Source of the DNA: Nonomuraea coxensis DSM 45129 | Lineage (GTDB): Bacteria; Actinomycetota; Actinomycetes; Streptosporangiales; Streptosporangiaceae | Reading direction: 5' to 3' | Length of the DNA stretch: 64,000 nucleotides | Assembly: GCF_019397265.1 (NCBI RefSeq) | Contig: NZ_CP068985.1 | Coordinates: 3,080,501-3,144,500, forward strand | Shown here: positions 49,861 through 57,811 of the stretch, in pieces | Position numbering within the stretch: position 1 is the first letter of the stretch | Layout of the letters: every line of letters starts with the position of its first letter | Notes under the pieces: model-generated | The model's database searches: none | What the model was told of the DNA's origin: nothing | What the model saw: only the letters and a program-made list of their open reading frames with translations | Program-made: the position numbers and the translations under genes

Positions 49861-50661
49861 ATGCACGTGGTTGAACTCGAAGGCGTAGCGGTCCGGGTCA
49901 CCGGCAAGACGCTGCTGGACGGTGTGGACTGGCAGGTGGACTACGGCGACCACTGGGTGGTCCTCGGCCCCAACGGAGCGGGCAAGACGACGCTGCTCTC
50001 GCTGGCCGGCGCCGTACGGCACCCCAGCGCGGGCACGGTGAAGGTGCTCGGGCACCGGCTCGGCCGGGTCGACCTGCGCGAGCTGCGCCGTCACCTCGGC
50101 CTGGTCGCGGCCAGCCAGCGGCTCGTCGACGAGGAGCTGATGGAGGAGGAGGGCGCGACCGCCCTCACCGTGGTGCTCACCGGCCACACGGGGACGAGCG
50201 TTCCTTTGTGGGACAAGTACGGCGACTCCGAGCGCGACCGGGCCCACCGGCTGCTCGCCGACCTGGGCTGCAAGGACCTCGCCGACCGGCCTTTCCGGGT
50301 GTGCTCCCAGGGCGAGCGGGCCAGGATCCGGGTGGCCAGGGCGCTCATGGCCGATCCGGCGGTGCTGCTGCTCGACGAGCCGTTCGCGGGGCTCGACCTG
50401 CCGGCCCGCGAGGACCTCATCACCGCCGTCGAGGACCTCGCCGCCACCCGGCCCGTCCTCACCACCATCACCGTCACCCACCACCTGGAGGAGGTGCCGG
50501 CGACGACCACCCACGCCATGCTCATGCGCGACGCCAGGGTGCTGGCCGCCGGGCCGGTGGCCGGCGTGCTCACCTCGGCCAACCTCTCCGAGTGCTTCGG
50601 CCGGCCCCTGCAGGTGGACCGGCTCGACGGCCGCTGGTACGCCCGCGCCCTCCGCCCCTGA
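49861..50661 (+). CDS. ABC transporter ATP-binding protein (ModF/ YlmA-like)
   Basis: ATPase of 266 residues with Walker A LGPNGAGKTTL, Q-loop LVAASQRL, signature CSQGERARIRVAR (S-Q-G-E in place of S-G-G-Q), Walker B VLLLDEPFAGLD and switch His in VTHHLEEVP. No permease or binding protein gene is adjacent, and the altered signature resembles stand-alone iron/molybdate-type ATPases whose partners are unknown. It lies between cobS and cobU, so a link with cobalamin or cobalt is possible but not shown. Confidence 0.85.
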   Translation: MHVVELEGVAVRVTGKTLLDGVDWQVDYGDHWVVLGPNGAGKTTLLSLAGAVRHPSAGTVKVLGHRLGRVDLRELRRHLGLVAASQRLVDEELMEEEGATALTVVLTGHTGTSVPLWDKYGDSERDRAHRLLADLGCKDLADRPFRVCSQGERARIRVARALMADPAVLLLDEPFAGLDLPAREDLITAVEDLAATRPVLTTITVTHHLEEVPATTTHAMLMRDARVLAAGPVAGVLTSANLSECFGRPLQVDRLDGRWYARALRP

Positions 50662-50709
50662 CCCCGGCCCGCGCTCCCGGGCTCCCGCGCTCCCGGGCTC
50701 CGGCAGGGC

Positions 50710-51717
50710 TCAGAGCTCCAGGACGCGGCCCGCGACGACGAGGGCGACGTACTCCGACTCGGCGGCGAGCCGCTCGTTCAGCCGCCCGAGCGCGTCGCGG
50801 AAGGCACGCCCGCTGGCCGTGGCCGGCACCACCCCCATCCCCACCTCGTCCGACACCGCCACCACCGGCCGCGGCGCCTGCCGCCAGGCGGCCACCAGCT
50901 CGTCGCACCGCCGCAGGACCGGCTCCCGGTCGCCCTCCCAGGCCCCGTGCTCGTCGAACACCGCCGCCAGCCACGTGCCGAGACCGTCGACGAGCAGCGG
51001 CATGGTGGCCCCGGAGACGGCCGCGGCCAGGTCCGTGGTCTCGACGGTGTCCCAGTGCGCGGGGCGGCGCTCCCGATGCGCCCGTACGCGGGCCGCCCAC
51101 TCGCCGTCCCCCGCGCCGCTGGGACCGGTCGCGACGTAGGTCACGTACGGCTCCGCCGCCAGCCGCAGCTCGGCCTCGGCGGACTTGCCCGAACGCGACC
51201 CGCCCAGCAGCAGCGCCCGCCGCCCCCCGCTCCCCGCGCCGCCGCCCGCCCCCGGGGCCGACGTCCGCAGCACGGTCCCGTCCGGCACGGCCAGGGCGCC
51301 CCACAGGCGCAGCCGCCTGTCCAGCTCCGCCTCCGACCGGATCCGGTGGTCGAGCCCGACGGCGACCGCCACGGTCTCCGGATGCGTACGCCGCAGCCGG
51401 CCGAGGCGTTCCGGCCGGTCCAGCAGGTCGATGAGGACGAGGTCGAGCCGGTCCGGCAGGTCCGCGGGAGGCTCCCGCCCCGGAGGCACGCACAGCAGCG
51501 TCCCGCCGTCCGGGCCGCTCAGCCCGAGCCCGCCGCCCCAGGCCAGGTAACCGGCCGGCACGTCGGCGAAGAGGAAGGGGACGCGCCCGTCCACCACGAC
51601 CCCGAACGGGCGGCGGCGGCCCGCGGACGGCCCGGAGCACGAGACGCAGGAGGCACAGCGGCAGCCGGGCTCGGGCCGGCCCGTCCCGCCCGCCGTGCCG
51701 GAGAGAAGCACTTGCAC
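50710..51717 (-). CDS. cobU: Adenosylcobinamide kinase/guanylyltransferase with degenerate amino-terminal domain
   Basis: The carboxy half (about 165-335) is CobU, which phosphorylates adenosylcobinamide and then forms its GDP derivative for CobS: P-loop LLGGSRSGKSAEAE, DGLGTWLAA and VSDEVGMGVVPATASGR are diagnostic. The amino half (1-160) starts VQVLLSGTAGGTGRPEPGCR and carries a C-x-C-x-x-C motif like PhnP-type metallo-beta-lactamase-fold hydrolases, but the H-x-H-x-D-H metal site is absent, so it looks inactive. GTG with TACGCT six bases upstream. The fusion is seen in actinomycetes. Confidence 0.88.
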   Translation of the reverse strand: MQVLLSGTAGGTGRPEPGCRCASCVSCSGPSAGRRRPFGVVVDGRVPFLFADVPAGYLAWGGGLGLSGPDGGTLLCVPPGREPPADLPDRLDLVLIDLLDRPERLGRLRRTHPETVAVAVGLDHRIRSEAELDRRLRLWGALAVPDGTVLRTSAPGAGGGAGSGGRRALLLGGSRSGKSAEAELRLAAEPYVTYVATGPSGAGDGEWAARVRAHRERRPAHWDTVETTDLAAAVSGATMPLLVDGLGTWLAAVFDEHGAWEGDREPVLRRCDELVAAWRQAPRPVVAVSDEVGMGVVPATASGRAFRDALGRLNERLAAESEYVALVVAGRVLEL

Positions 51718-51723
51718 CGCCCG

Positions 51724-51729
51724 AGCGTA
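51724..51729 (-). promoter_or_regulatory. -10 element of cobU
   Basis: TACGCT six bases before the GTG at 51717; leaderless pattern. Confidence 0.4.
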
Positions 51730-51846
51730 CAGAGAGCCCGCCCGGCGCCGCCCGCGCCGGGTCACCCTCCGCGACCCGGCCTCGGAGTAGGGTTCCATTG
51801 CCGTCGGAAGGCGCGCCGGCGAACGTGCGGATAAGGAGCGTGTGGC

Positions 51847-52053
51847 ATGACATGGCGGTGGCGTTACGAGAACGCGAGCGGTGATGAGGTGACCGACCGC
51901 CCTTTGCCGCGAGAGGTGTTCCCCAGCCAGGCGGACGCGGAGTCCTGGCTCGGCGAGAACTGGCGTGACCTGCTCGAGTCGGGCGTCGAACAGGTGGCCC
52001 TGCTCGACGAGGACCGCGTCGAGTACACAGGACTGTCCTTGCGCCAGGAGTGA
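51847..52053 (+). CDS. Small conserved actinobacterial protein of unknown function
   Basis: Acidic protein of 68 residues (MTWRWRYENASGDEV to YTGLSLRQE) with Trp-rich start, no helix for a membrane and no cysteine. Similar short proteins are common in actinomycetes; their role is unknown. AAGGAG eight bases before the ATG supports it, and a strong terminator follows at once, so it is a monocistronic gene. Confidence 0.8.
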   Translation: MTWRWRYENASGDEVTDRPLPREVFPSQADAESWLGENWRDLLESGVEQVALLDEDRVEYTGLSLRQE

Positions 52054-52066
52054 GCGCCGACCTGAC

Positions 52067-52109
52067 ACGAGAACCCCCTGGGCCCGGCCGCGGCCCAAGG
52101 GGTTCTCGT
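52067..52109. terminator. Strong bidirectional terminator
   Basis: Eighteen-base arms with one mismatch (beginning ACGAGAACCCC, ending GGGGTTCTCGT) around a seven-base loop, between the small protein gene and the converging aldo/keto reductase gene. Confidence 0.75.
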
Positions 52110-52147
52110 CGTTCTCAGCGTGTGACGGACTCAGCGTGTGACGGAGG

Positions 52148-53149
52148 TCACGCCCGCGGGTTCGGGCTCGTCGTCTTGGCCGGGTCGCGCTCGACGATCG
52201 GGCCGAGCGCGTCGTCGATGCGCCGCAGCACGTCCTGGTCCAGCTTGACGCCCGCCGCCTTGACGTTGTCGCGTACCTGCTCGGGACGGGTCGCGCCGAC
52301 GATCGCGCTGGAGACGTTCGGGTTCTGCAGCACCCAGGCGATCGCCAGCTGCGCCATGCTGAGGCCCAGGTCGGCGGCGATCGGCTGGAGATCCTGTACG
52401 CGGGTCAGCACGTCGTCGTTCATGAACCGGGCGATCATCGCGCTGCCGCCCGCCGAGTCGGTGGCCCGGGAGCCCGCCGGCGGCTGCTGACCTGGCCGGT
52501 ACTTCCCGGTCAGCACGCCCTGCGCGATCGGCGACCAGACGATCTGGCCCACGCCCTCCTTCTCGCTCAGGGGCACGATCTCGCTCTCGATGACCCGCCA
52601 GAGCATCGAGTACTGGGGCTGGTTGGAGACGATGCGGTCGAAGCCCATCTCGTCCGCGATCTTCAGCGCCTGGGCGATCTGGTCGGCGGTCCACTCGCTG
52701 ACGCCGACGTAGAGCACCTTGCCCTGGCGGACGAGGTCGTCGAACGTCTTGAGCGTCTCCTCCAGAGGCGTCTCGTAGTCGAAGCGGTGCGCCTGGTAGA
52801 GGTCGACGTAGTCCGTCTGGAGGCGGCGCAGTGAGGCGTTGACGGACTCGGTGATGTGCTTGCGGGACAGGCCGCGGTCGTTCTGGCCGGGGCCGGTCGG
52901 CCAGTAGACCTTCGTGAAGATCTCCAGCGACTCCCTGCGCACGCCCTTCAGCGCCCGGCCGAGCACCTCCTCCGCCTTGGTGGCGGCGTAGACGTCAGCG
53001 GTGTCGAACGTGGTGATGCCCTCGTCGAGAGCCGCCTGCACGCACTGCTTGGCGGCGTCCTCCTCGACCTGGGAGCCGTGCGTGAGCCAGTTGCCGTAGC
53101 TGATCTCACTGACCTTGAGACCGCTGCGACCGAGGTGTCGGAATTCCAT
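52148..53149 (-). CDS. Aldo/keto reductase, Kv-beta-like group
   Basis: NADPH-dependent carbonyl reductase of 333 residues. Catalytic tetrad members are Asp in FDTADVY, Tyr in the same motif, Lys in EIFTKVYWP and His in YQAHRFD. The start MEFRHLGRSGLKVSEISYGN and the end AIVGATRPEQVRDN place it with the potassium-channel beta-subunit/YghZ group (AKR6/14). Physiological substrate unknown. ATG with TAAGGT seven bases upstream. Divergent from a SUKH-type gene. Confidence 0.93.
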   Translation of the reverse strand: MEFRHLGRSGLKVSEISYGNWLTHGSQVEEDAAKQCVQAALDEGITTFDTADVYAATKAEEVLGRALKGVRRESLEIFTKVYWPTGPGQNDRGLSRKHITESVNASLRRLQTDYVDLYQAHRFDYETPLEETLKTFDDLVRQGKVLYVGVSEWTADQIAQALKIADEMGFDRIVSNQPQYSMLWRVIESEIVPLSEKEGVGQIVWSPIAQGVLTGKYRPGQQPPAGSRATDSAGGSAMIARFMNDDVLTRVQDLQPIAADLGLSMAQLAIAWVLQNPNVSSAIVGATRPEQVRDNVKAAGVKLDQDVLRRIDDALGPIVERDPAKTTSPNPRA

Positions 53150-53156
53150 AGGTCCG

Positions 53157-53162
53157 ACCTTA
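53157..53162 (-). promoter_or_regulatory. -10 element of the aldo/keto reductase gene
   Basis: TAAGGT seven bases before the ATG at 53149; leaderless pattern. Confidence 0.4.
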
Positions 53163-53193
53163 ATCCCGGCGCATGGGGTGATCGGTTTCGGGA

Positions 53194-53199
53194 TAGGGT
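53194..53199 (+). promoter_or_regulatory. -10 element of the SUKH-type gene
   Basis: TAGGGT seven bases before the GTG at 53207; leaderless pattern. Confidence 0.4.
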
Positions 53200-53206
53200 G
53201 CGCGAC

Positions 53207-54250
53207 GTGCTGAAGCTCGTACGCCTGGCGCTGACGGCGGCAGTCCTGACCGCGATCGCGATCCGGCTGCGCCGCCGGGCCCGCCTGCCCGGACGGCGGA
53301 CGGAGCCTTCGGTCACGCCCGGGGCCGGGTCCGTGCGGAGCGCGCGGATGGGCCTGGTCTGGGCGGGCATCGCGGCGCTCGTGACACTGGTCCTGGCCCT
53401 CGCCCTGATCCCCGGAGCGCCCCTGGGCGCGGCGTCGTCCCGGCAGACCCCGCCGGCCGCCCCATCGTCCCCGCAGACCCCGCCGGCCATCACATCGCCC
53501 CCGCGGACTCCGCCGGCCGTCACGTCGGTCCCGCAGACCCCTCTCGCCGCCACGGCCGCCCCGGGCGCGCCCGGCGCTCCCGACGTCACGGCCGTCCCCG
53601 CCTCTCCGCCGGGCACGCCGACGCCGCAGGGCGGCGGGAGCGCGTGCTCGCCCGCCTCCCGGCCGGTCGCCGTCCGGCCGATCGACCCGGACGTCCGGCG
53701 GGCCGTGAACCGGCAGTGGCGGCGCGTCGAGCGCTGGCTCAGGGCGAACGCCCCCCGCACCTACCGGACGCTCGGCGCCCCGGGCCGGGCGCGGACGATC
53801 GCCGTCGCCGAGGCCCAGATGGGCGTCGACTTCCCCGACGACCTGCGCGCCTCCCTCCTGCGCCACAACGGCTCGCGGGGCAGGTGGGCGTTCGGGTTCG
53901 GGTTCTGGGCGGAGGGGTCCGCCAACCTCGGCGTCCGGCAGATCAGGGACTCGTGGCGGCTGCTGTGCCGCCCGCCCGCCGCGGGCGGCTGGGCGAGCAC
54001 GTGGATCCCGTTCCTCGTCACGACGGACCCCGTCACGCCCGCGTCGTCGTACGCCGTGGCCGACTCGGCCGGCGGCGGTCTCTCCTGGCAGGGCGAGGAC
54101 GGCGTCATGACGCCGCGCATGCCGTCCTACTACGCGCTGGTACGAGCCGTCGCCGACGCCCTGGAACAGGGCACGCCGCTCGACGGCCGGCGACCGGTCG
54201 TGGCGCGGGGCGTCCTGCGCTGGGAGACCGGGAGCACCCCGCGGGGCTAG
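53207..54250 (+). CDS. Membrane-anchored SMI1/KNR4 (SUKH) family protein
   Basis: Protein of 347 residues. Two hydrophobic stretches near 4-20 and 45-65 flank a basic loop, then a Pro/Thr/Ala linker with four 10-residue repeats (consensus QTPPA) near 80-120, then a SUKH domain (about 150-340): RTYRTLGAPGRARTIAVAEA, GVDFPDDLRASLLRHNG, and late WIPFLVTTDPV. SUKH proteins act as immunity proteins to nucleases in contact-dependent systems and in other roles. No toxin gene is adjacent, so the role here is open. GTG start from the leaderless pattern. Confidence 0.75.
   Translation: MLKLVRLALTAAVLTAIAIRLRRRARLPGRRTEPSVTPGAGSVRSARMGLVWAGIAALVTLVLALALIPGAPLGAASSRQTPPAAPSSPQTPPAITSPPRTPPAVTSVPQTPLAATAAPGAPGAPDVTAVPASPPGTPTPQGGGSACSPASRPVAVRPIDPDVRRAVNRQWRRVERWLRANAPRTYRTLGAPGRARTIAVAEAQMGVDFPDDLRASLLRHNGSRGRWAFGFGFWAEGSANLGVRQIRDSWRLLCRPPAAGGWASTWIPFLVTTDPVTPASSYAVADSAGGGLSWQGEDGVMTPRMPSYYALVRAVADALEQGTPLDGRRPVVARGVLRWETGSTPRG
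53444..53563 (+). repeat. Four 30-bp tandem repeats in the linker of the SUKH protein
   Basis: Period of exactly 30 bases, each unit beginning CAGACCCC or a close variant (53444, 53474, 53504, 53534). It encodes the QTPPA-type linker repeats and probably varies in number between strains. Confidence 0.6.
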
Positions 54251-54350
54251 CGCCCGAGGCGACAGGGAAGAGCCCGGCACGTCGCGCGGCGGCCGGAGCG
54301 CGCCCTCTGAGCGGCCACGTTGAGGTGCCCCGATGGCGGGCATGCTCACC

Positions 54351-54438
54351 ATGAGGCACGCCGAGGGGGTGTGCCCTGGACGAGGCAGGCCGAAGGGCCG
54401 TGCCCAGGATGAGGCGCGATGGGGTGTGCACGCCCAGG
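54351..54438 (+). repeat. Three degenerate 29-30-bp tandem repeats
   Basis: Units at 54351-54379, 54380-54408 and 54409-54438, each beginning A(T/C)GAGGC and ending in CC(C/A)(T/G)GG. They lie in the spacer between the converging SUKH and DUF3043 genes. No gene is seen in this 225-base spacer. Confidence 0.5.
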
Positions 54439-54475
54439 AGGCGGCCCCGACGAGGGGCGGCCCCTGTGCGGACCG

Positions 54476-55087
54476 CTACTTCTTCGGGGGGACCGGCTTG
54501 CCGCCGGGCCGCACCGTGGGCGGCGGGAAGCGCAGCTTGCGGATCTGCAGCGCCCGCATGGCCGCGTAGAAGCCGACGCCCTTGACGCTCTCCCCGGGCA
54601 GCTTGCTCGCGACCTCCCGCTTCACCTTCCAGGCGACGTAGACGCCGGTGACCACCACGCCGATCATCATGATCGGCCAGCCGACGGCGATCACGATGTT
54701 GAGCACCGCCGCGCGGATCTCGATGGGCCACGGCACCCAGGTGGCCAGCAGGATCAGGAGCGAGAACGGCAGGAAGTACTGGCTGGGCAGCCGCCGCGAG
54801 TCGACCCAGTCGCGCGCGAACTTGCGCGCCGGGCCCTTGTCCCTGGCCGGGAGGTAGCGCTCGTCGCCCGCGAGCATGCCCTTGCGGGCGCGGTCGCGCT
54901 CGGCGGCCTGCTTGGCCCGCATCTGCCGGTAGGCCTCTTTGCGATCCTTCGGCGCGTGCACGGGCTGGCGCCTGCGGCTCTCCTGATCGCGGCGCTTGGG
55001 TGTGGGACGTCCTTTACCCTGGGGCTTAGGATCGTCAACGGGGACGGGGGTGTCGTCCACTGAGGTCTGGGAACGGCGTCGCAACAC
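54476..55087 (-). CDS. DUF3043 membrane protein
   Basis: Actinobacterial protein of 203 residues: a basic, proline-rich cytoplasmic start (KPQGKGRPTPKRRDQESRRR), a conserved GPARKFARDWVDSRR stretch, two helices (YFLPFSLLILLATWVPW, IVIAVGWPIMMIGVVVTGVY) and a cytoplasmic tail with FPPPTVRPGGKP. Function unknown; the family is restricted to actinobacteria. GTG with TAGGGT seven bases upstream. Divergent from the pspA operon, 125 bases away. Confidence 0.92.
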   Translation of the reverse strand: MLRRRSQTSVDDTPVPVDDPKPQGKGRPTPKRRDQESRRRQPVHAPKDRKEAYRQMRAKQAAERDRARKGMLAGDERYLPARDKGPARKFARDWVDSRRLPSQYFLPFSLLILLATWVPWPIEIRAAVLNIVIAVGWPIMMIGVVVTGVYVAWKVKREVASKLPGESVKGVGFYAAMRALQIRKLRFPPPTVRPGGKPVPPKK

Positions 55088-55094
55088 GACCTCA

Positions 55095-55100
55095 ACCCTA
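55095..55100 (-). promoter_or_regulatory. -10 element of the DUF3043 gene
   Basis: TAGGGT seven bases before the GTG at 55087; leaderless pattern. Confidence 0.45.
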
Positions 55101-55212
55101 CCTGGACTGCAACTTAGTGACGCCCTCGTGCGTTATGCGTAGGGTAATCCCAAGGCGGCTGCGCTGCATTGGGTGAACACCAGCACGACCTAGAAGGGGA
55201 CGGCCGACGCGC

Positions 55213-56043
55213 ATGAGCGTGATGAAGAGACTTTCGATGATCTTCAAGTCCAAGGCCAACAAGGCCTTGGACAAGATGGAGGATCCGCGCGAGACCCTTG
55301 ACTACTCCTACCAGCGGCAACTGGAGCTGCTGCAGAAGGTGCGCAGGGGTGTGGCCGACGTCGCCACGTCGCGCAAGCGGGTTGAGCTGCAGCTCAACGG
55401 CCTTGAGCAGTCCGCCAGGAAGCTTGAGGAGCAGGGGCGCAAGGCGCTGTCGGTCGGGCGCGAGGACCTCGCGCGCGAGGCGCTGCAGCGGCGTTCCGGC
55501 ATCCAGAGCCAGATGGCCGACCTCAAGGTCCAGCACGACAACCTTCAGGCGGAGGAGGAGAAGCTGACCACGGCTTCCCAGCGCCTGCAGGCCAAGGTGG
55601 ACGCCTTCCGCACCAAGAAGGAGACCATCAAGGCCACCTACACCGCCGCCGAGGCCCAGACCCGCATCAACGAGGCGTTCTCCGGCATCTCCGAGGAGAT
55701 GGGCGACGTCGGCCTCGCGATCCAGCGCGCCGAGGACAAGACGGCGCAGATGCAGGCCCGCGCGGGCGCGATCGACGAGCTGCTGGCCAGCGGCGCGCTC
55801 GACGACGTCACCGGCACCCGTGGCGACGACATCCAGGCCGAGCTCGACCGCATGGGCGGCGGCATGGACGTCGAGCTGGAGCTGGCCCGGATGAAGGCCG
55901 AGCTCGGGCAGGGCTCGGCCCCGCAGTCGGCGATCGAGCAGGGTCAGCCCCAGCAGCAGGCCCAGCCGCACCAGCAGGCTGCGCCGCACCAGCAGGGCCA
56001 GGGCCAGACCCAGCACCTGCGTCAGCCGGGGGAGAACGCATGA
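55213..56043 (+). CDS. pspA: PspA/IM30 family envelope-stress protein
   Basis: Peripheral membrane coiled-coil protein of 276 residues that binds stressed inner membrane and stabilises it. The amphipathic start MKRLSMIFKSKANKALDKME, the ETLDYSYQRQLELLQKVRRG stretch and the long charged coiled coil to about residue 215 define the ESCRT-III-like family. The tail is Gln/His/Pro-rich and probably disordered. ATG has GAAGGGGA somewhat far upstream; ATG 55222 is possible. First gene of the pspA-pspAA-htpX-pspAB operon, each overlapping or within a few bases of the next. Confidence 0.93.
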   Translation: MSVMKRLSMIFKSKANKALDKMEDPRETLDYSYQRQLELLQKVRRGVADVATSRKRVELQLNGLEQSARKLEEQGRKALSVGREDLAREALQRRSGIQSQMADLKVQHDNLQAEEEKLTTASQRLQAKVDAFRTKKETIKATYTAAEAQTRINEAFSGISEEMGDVGLAIQRAEDKTAQMQARAGAIDELLASGALDDVTGTRGDDIQAELDRMGGGMDVELELARMKAELGQGSAPQSAIEQGQPQQQAQPHQQAAPHQQGQGQTQHLRQPGENA

Positions 56044-56318
56044 TCGTCAGAATCATGGGCGAGGGCCAGATCGAGATCTCGGCGGACGACATCGCCGTGC
56101 TCAACGAGCTCGACAGCGAGCTCGAAGCCGCGATCGAGACCGGCGACGAGAAGGCGTTCCGCGTCAAGCTGCACGCGCTGCTCGACAAGGTGCGCCACGT
56201 GGGCAAGTCCCTGCCGGACGACAGCCTTGAGCCGTCAGAGCTGATCCTTCCCCCCGCGGACGCCTCGATCGAGGAGGTCCGGGAGATGCTGGGCGACCAA
56301 GGCCTCATCCCGGGCTGA
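56040..56318 (+). CDS. pspAA: PspA-associated protein PspAA
   Basis: Small protein of 92 residues (IVRIMGEGQIEISADDIAVL onward) that matches the PspAA partner described for actinobacterial PspA operons. It has a beta-strand start, a helical pair and an acidic end; no membrane helix. It overlaps pspA by four bases (ATGA) and sits six bases before htpX. Thought to modulate PspA; mechanism unknown. Confidence 0.88.
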   Translation: MIVRIMGEGQIEISADDIAVLNELDSELEAAIETGDEKAFRVKLHALLDKVRHVGKSLPDDSLEPSELILPPADASIEEVREMLGDQGLIPG

Positions 56319-56323
56319 GCGCC

Positions 56324-57223
56324 ATGCGCACGCGCTTCGCGGCCGACCGCGGCCTCACCCGCCGGATGGTCGTGACGATGTTCCTGCTCGGGCTGCTCTA
56401 CGTGGTGTTCGTCGGTGTCCTGATCGCCCTGGGCGTCCAGGCGCTGACCGTGCTGGTGGTGGCCGGCCTCCTGCTGCTGGCGCAGTACTTCCTGTCCGAC
56501 CGCATCGCCCTGTTCGCGATGCACGGACGGGAGGTCTCGCCGGAGGAGGCCCCCGAGCTGCACGGCATGATCGACCGGCTGTGCGCGCTGGCCGACATGC
56601 CCAAGCCGAGAGTGGCGATCGCGGATTCCGACGTCCCCAACGCGTTCGCCACCGGGCGCAACCAGAAGAACGCGGTCGTCTGCGTGACGACCGGCATCCT
56701 GCGGCGCCTGGAGCCGCGGGAGCTCGAAGGGGTGCTCGCGCACGAGCTGTCGCACGTCGCGCACCGCGACGTGGCGGTCATGACGATCGCGTCGTTCCTC
56801 GGCATCGTGGCCGGCCTCATGACCCGCTTCGCGCTCTACAGCGGGCTCGGCGGCCGGCGCAACAACGGCCAGGGCGGCGTCCCGGTCGGCGCGATCATCC
56901 TGCTCGTCTCGGTCCTCGTCTACGCCGTCAGCTTCCTGCTCACCCGCGCCCTGTCGCGCTACCGCGAACTGGCCGCCGACCGCGCGGGCGCGCTGCTCAC
57001 CCAGCGCCCGTCCGAGCTGGCCAGCGCGCTGACGAAGATCAGCGGTGAGATGGCCAGGATCCCGACGCGCGACCTGCGCGAGGCGTCGGCGTTCAACGCC
57101 TTCTACTTCGCCCCGGCGCTGTCCGGCGGCCAGTCGATCGCGGCCCTGTTCTCCACCCACCCATCGCTGGAGCGCCGGCTGGAGCAGCTCGCCGGCATCT
57201 CCGCGCAGCTTGGAAGGGGTTGA
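56324..57223 (+). CDS. htpX: M48 family membrane zinc protease, HtpX-like
   Basis: Membrane quality-control protease of 299 residues. Two amino-terminal helices (MVVTMFLLGLLYVVFVGVLI, ALTVLVVAGLLLLAQYFLS), zinc motif VLAHELSHVAHRD (H-E-x-x-H), a further helix pair, and the third ligand in YRELAADRAG. SDVPNAFATGRNQKNAVVCV is the family strand. In the psp operon it would remove damaged envelope proteins. It overlaps or abuts pspAB. Compare the inactive M48 relative at 38467-39450. Confidence 0.93.
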   Translation: MRTRFAADRGLTRRMVVTMFLLGLLYVVFVGVLIALGVQALTVLVVAGLLLLAQYFLSDRIALFAMHGREVSPEEAPELHGMIDRLCALADMPKPRVAIADSDVPNAFATGRNQKNAVVCVTTGILRRLEPRELEGVLAHELSHVAHRDVAVMTIASFLGIVAGLMTRFALYSGLGGRRNNGQGGVPVGAIILLVSVLVYAVSFLLTRALSRYRELAADRAGALLTQRPSELASALTKISGEMARIPTRDLREASAFNAFYFAPALSGGQSIAALFSTHPSLERRLEQLAGISAQLGRG

Positions 57224-57228
57224 GCCGC

Positions 57229-57786
57229 ATGGGCTGGCTCGACGCGCTGCTCGGCCGGTCGAAGCCGGCCAAGCCCGATCTCGACGCGCTGTTCGCGCTG
57301 CCGTCCGCGGCCGTGACGCTGCAGGCGGCGACCGGGCTGGCGCCCACCGGCCTCGGTTCGGTGGCGTTCCGCGCCGCCGAGGGCGGCGCCTTCGCCACGC
57401 TCGAACGCGACGTCAAGGCGCTGCTCGGCGAGCGCGTGGCGCAGAGCGACGACGGTTACGGCTACACGTGGCTGCTGGTCGACCGGCCGCCGGAGGCGGT
57501 CGCCGACCTGGTCACCGAGCTGCACGCGGTCAACTCCTCGCTGGAGGGGGCCGGGTTCGGCGCGTCGCTGCTGTGCTCGCTGGTGTCCTTCGCCGACCCC
57601 GAGGGGCGCCGGCTCGCCGTGGTCTACCTCTACAAGCGCGGGACGTTCTACCCGTTCGCCCCGCTGCCCGGCCAGAAACGCGACAACGCGCTCGAACTCC
57701 AGGTCAGAGGGGTGCTGGACGGCGAGTTGCCGCTGGAGTCCGATCTCGGCCGATGGTTCCCGGTATGGGGTGCCCCCGGGCTGTAA
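57229..57786 (+). CDS. pspAB: PspA-associated protein PspAB
   Basis: Protein of 185 residues (MGWLDALLGRSKPAKPDLDA to GRWFPVWGAPGL) matching the PspAB family of actinobacterial and archaeal PspA operons. The central alpha/beta region includes YGYTWLLVDRPPEAVADLVT and VVYLYKRGTFYPFAPLP. Function unknown. ATG 57229 is preceded by GGAAGGGG; a TTG at 57220 that overlaps the htpX stop is possible. Last gene of the psp operon. Confidence 0.9.
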   Translation: MGWLDALLGRSKPAKPDLDALFALPSAAVTLQAATGLAPTGLGSVAFRAAEGGAFATLERDVKALLGERVAQSDDGYGYTWLLVDRPPEAVADLVTELHAVNSSLEGAGFGASLLCSLVSFADPEGRRLAVVYLYKRGTFYPFAPLPGQKRDNALELQVRGVLDGELPLESDLGRWFPVWGAPGL

Positions 57787-57811
57787 TCGCACTAAGTGGT
57801 CTAATCGTCAC

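Noticed and set aside
54351-54438. CRISPR array
   Set aside because: The repeats are directly adjacent with no spacers, degenerate, and no cas genes are in the window.
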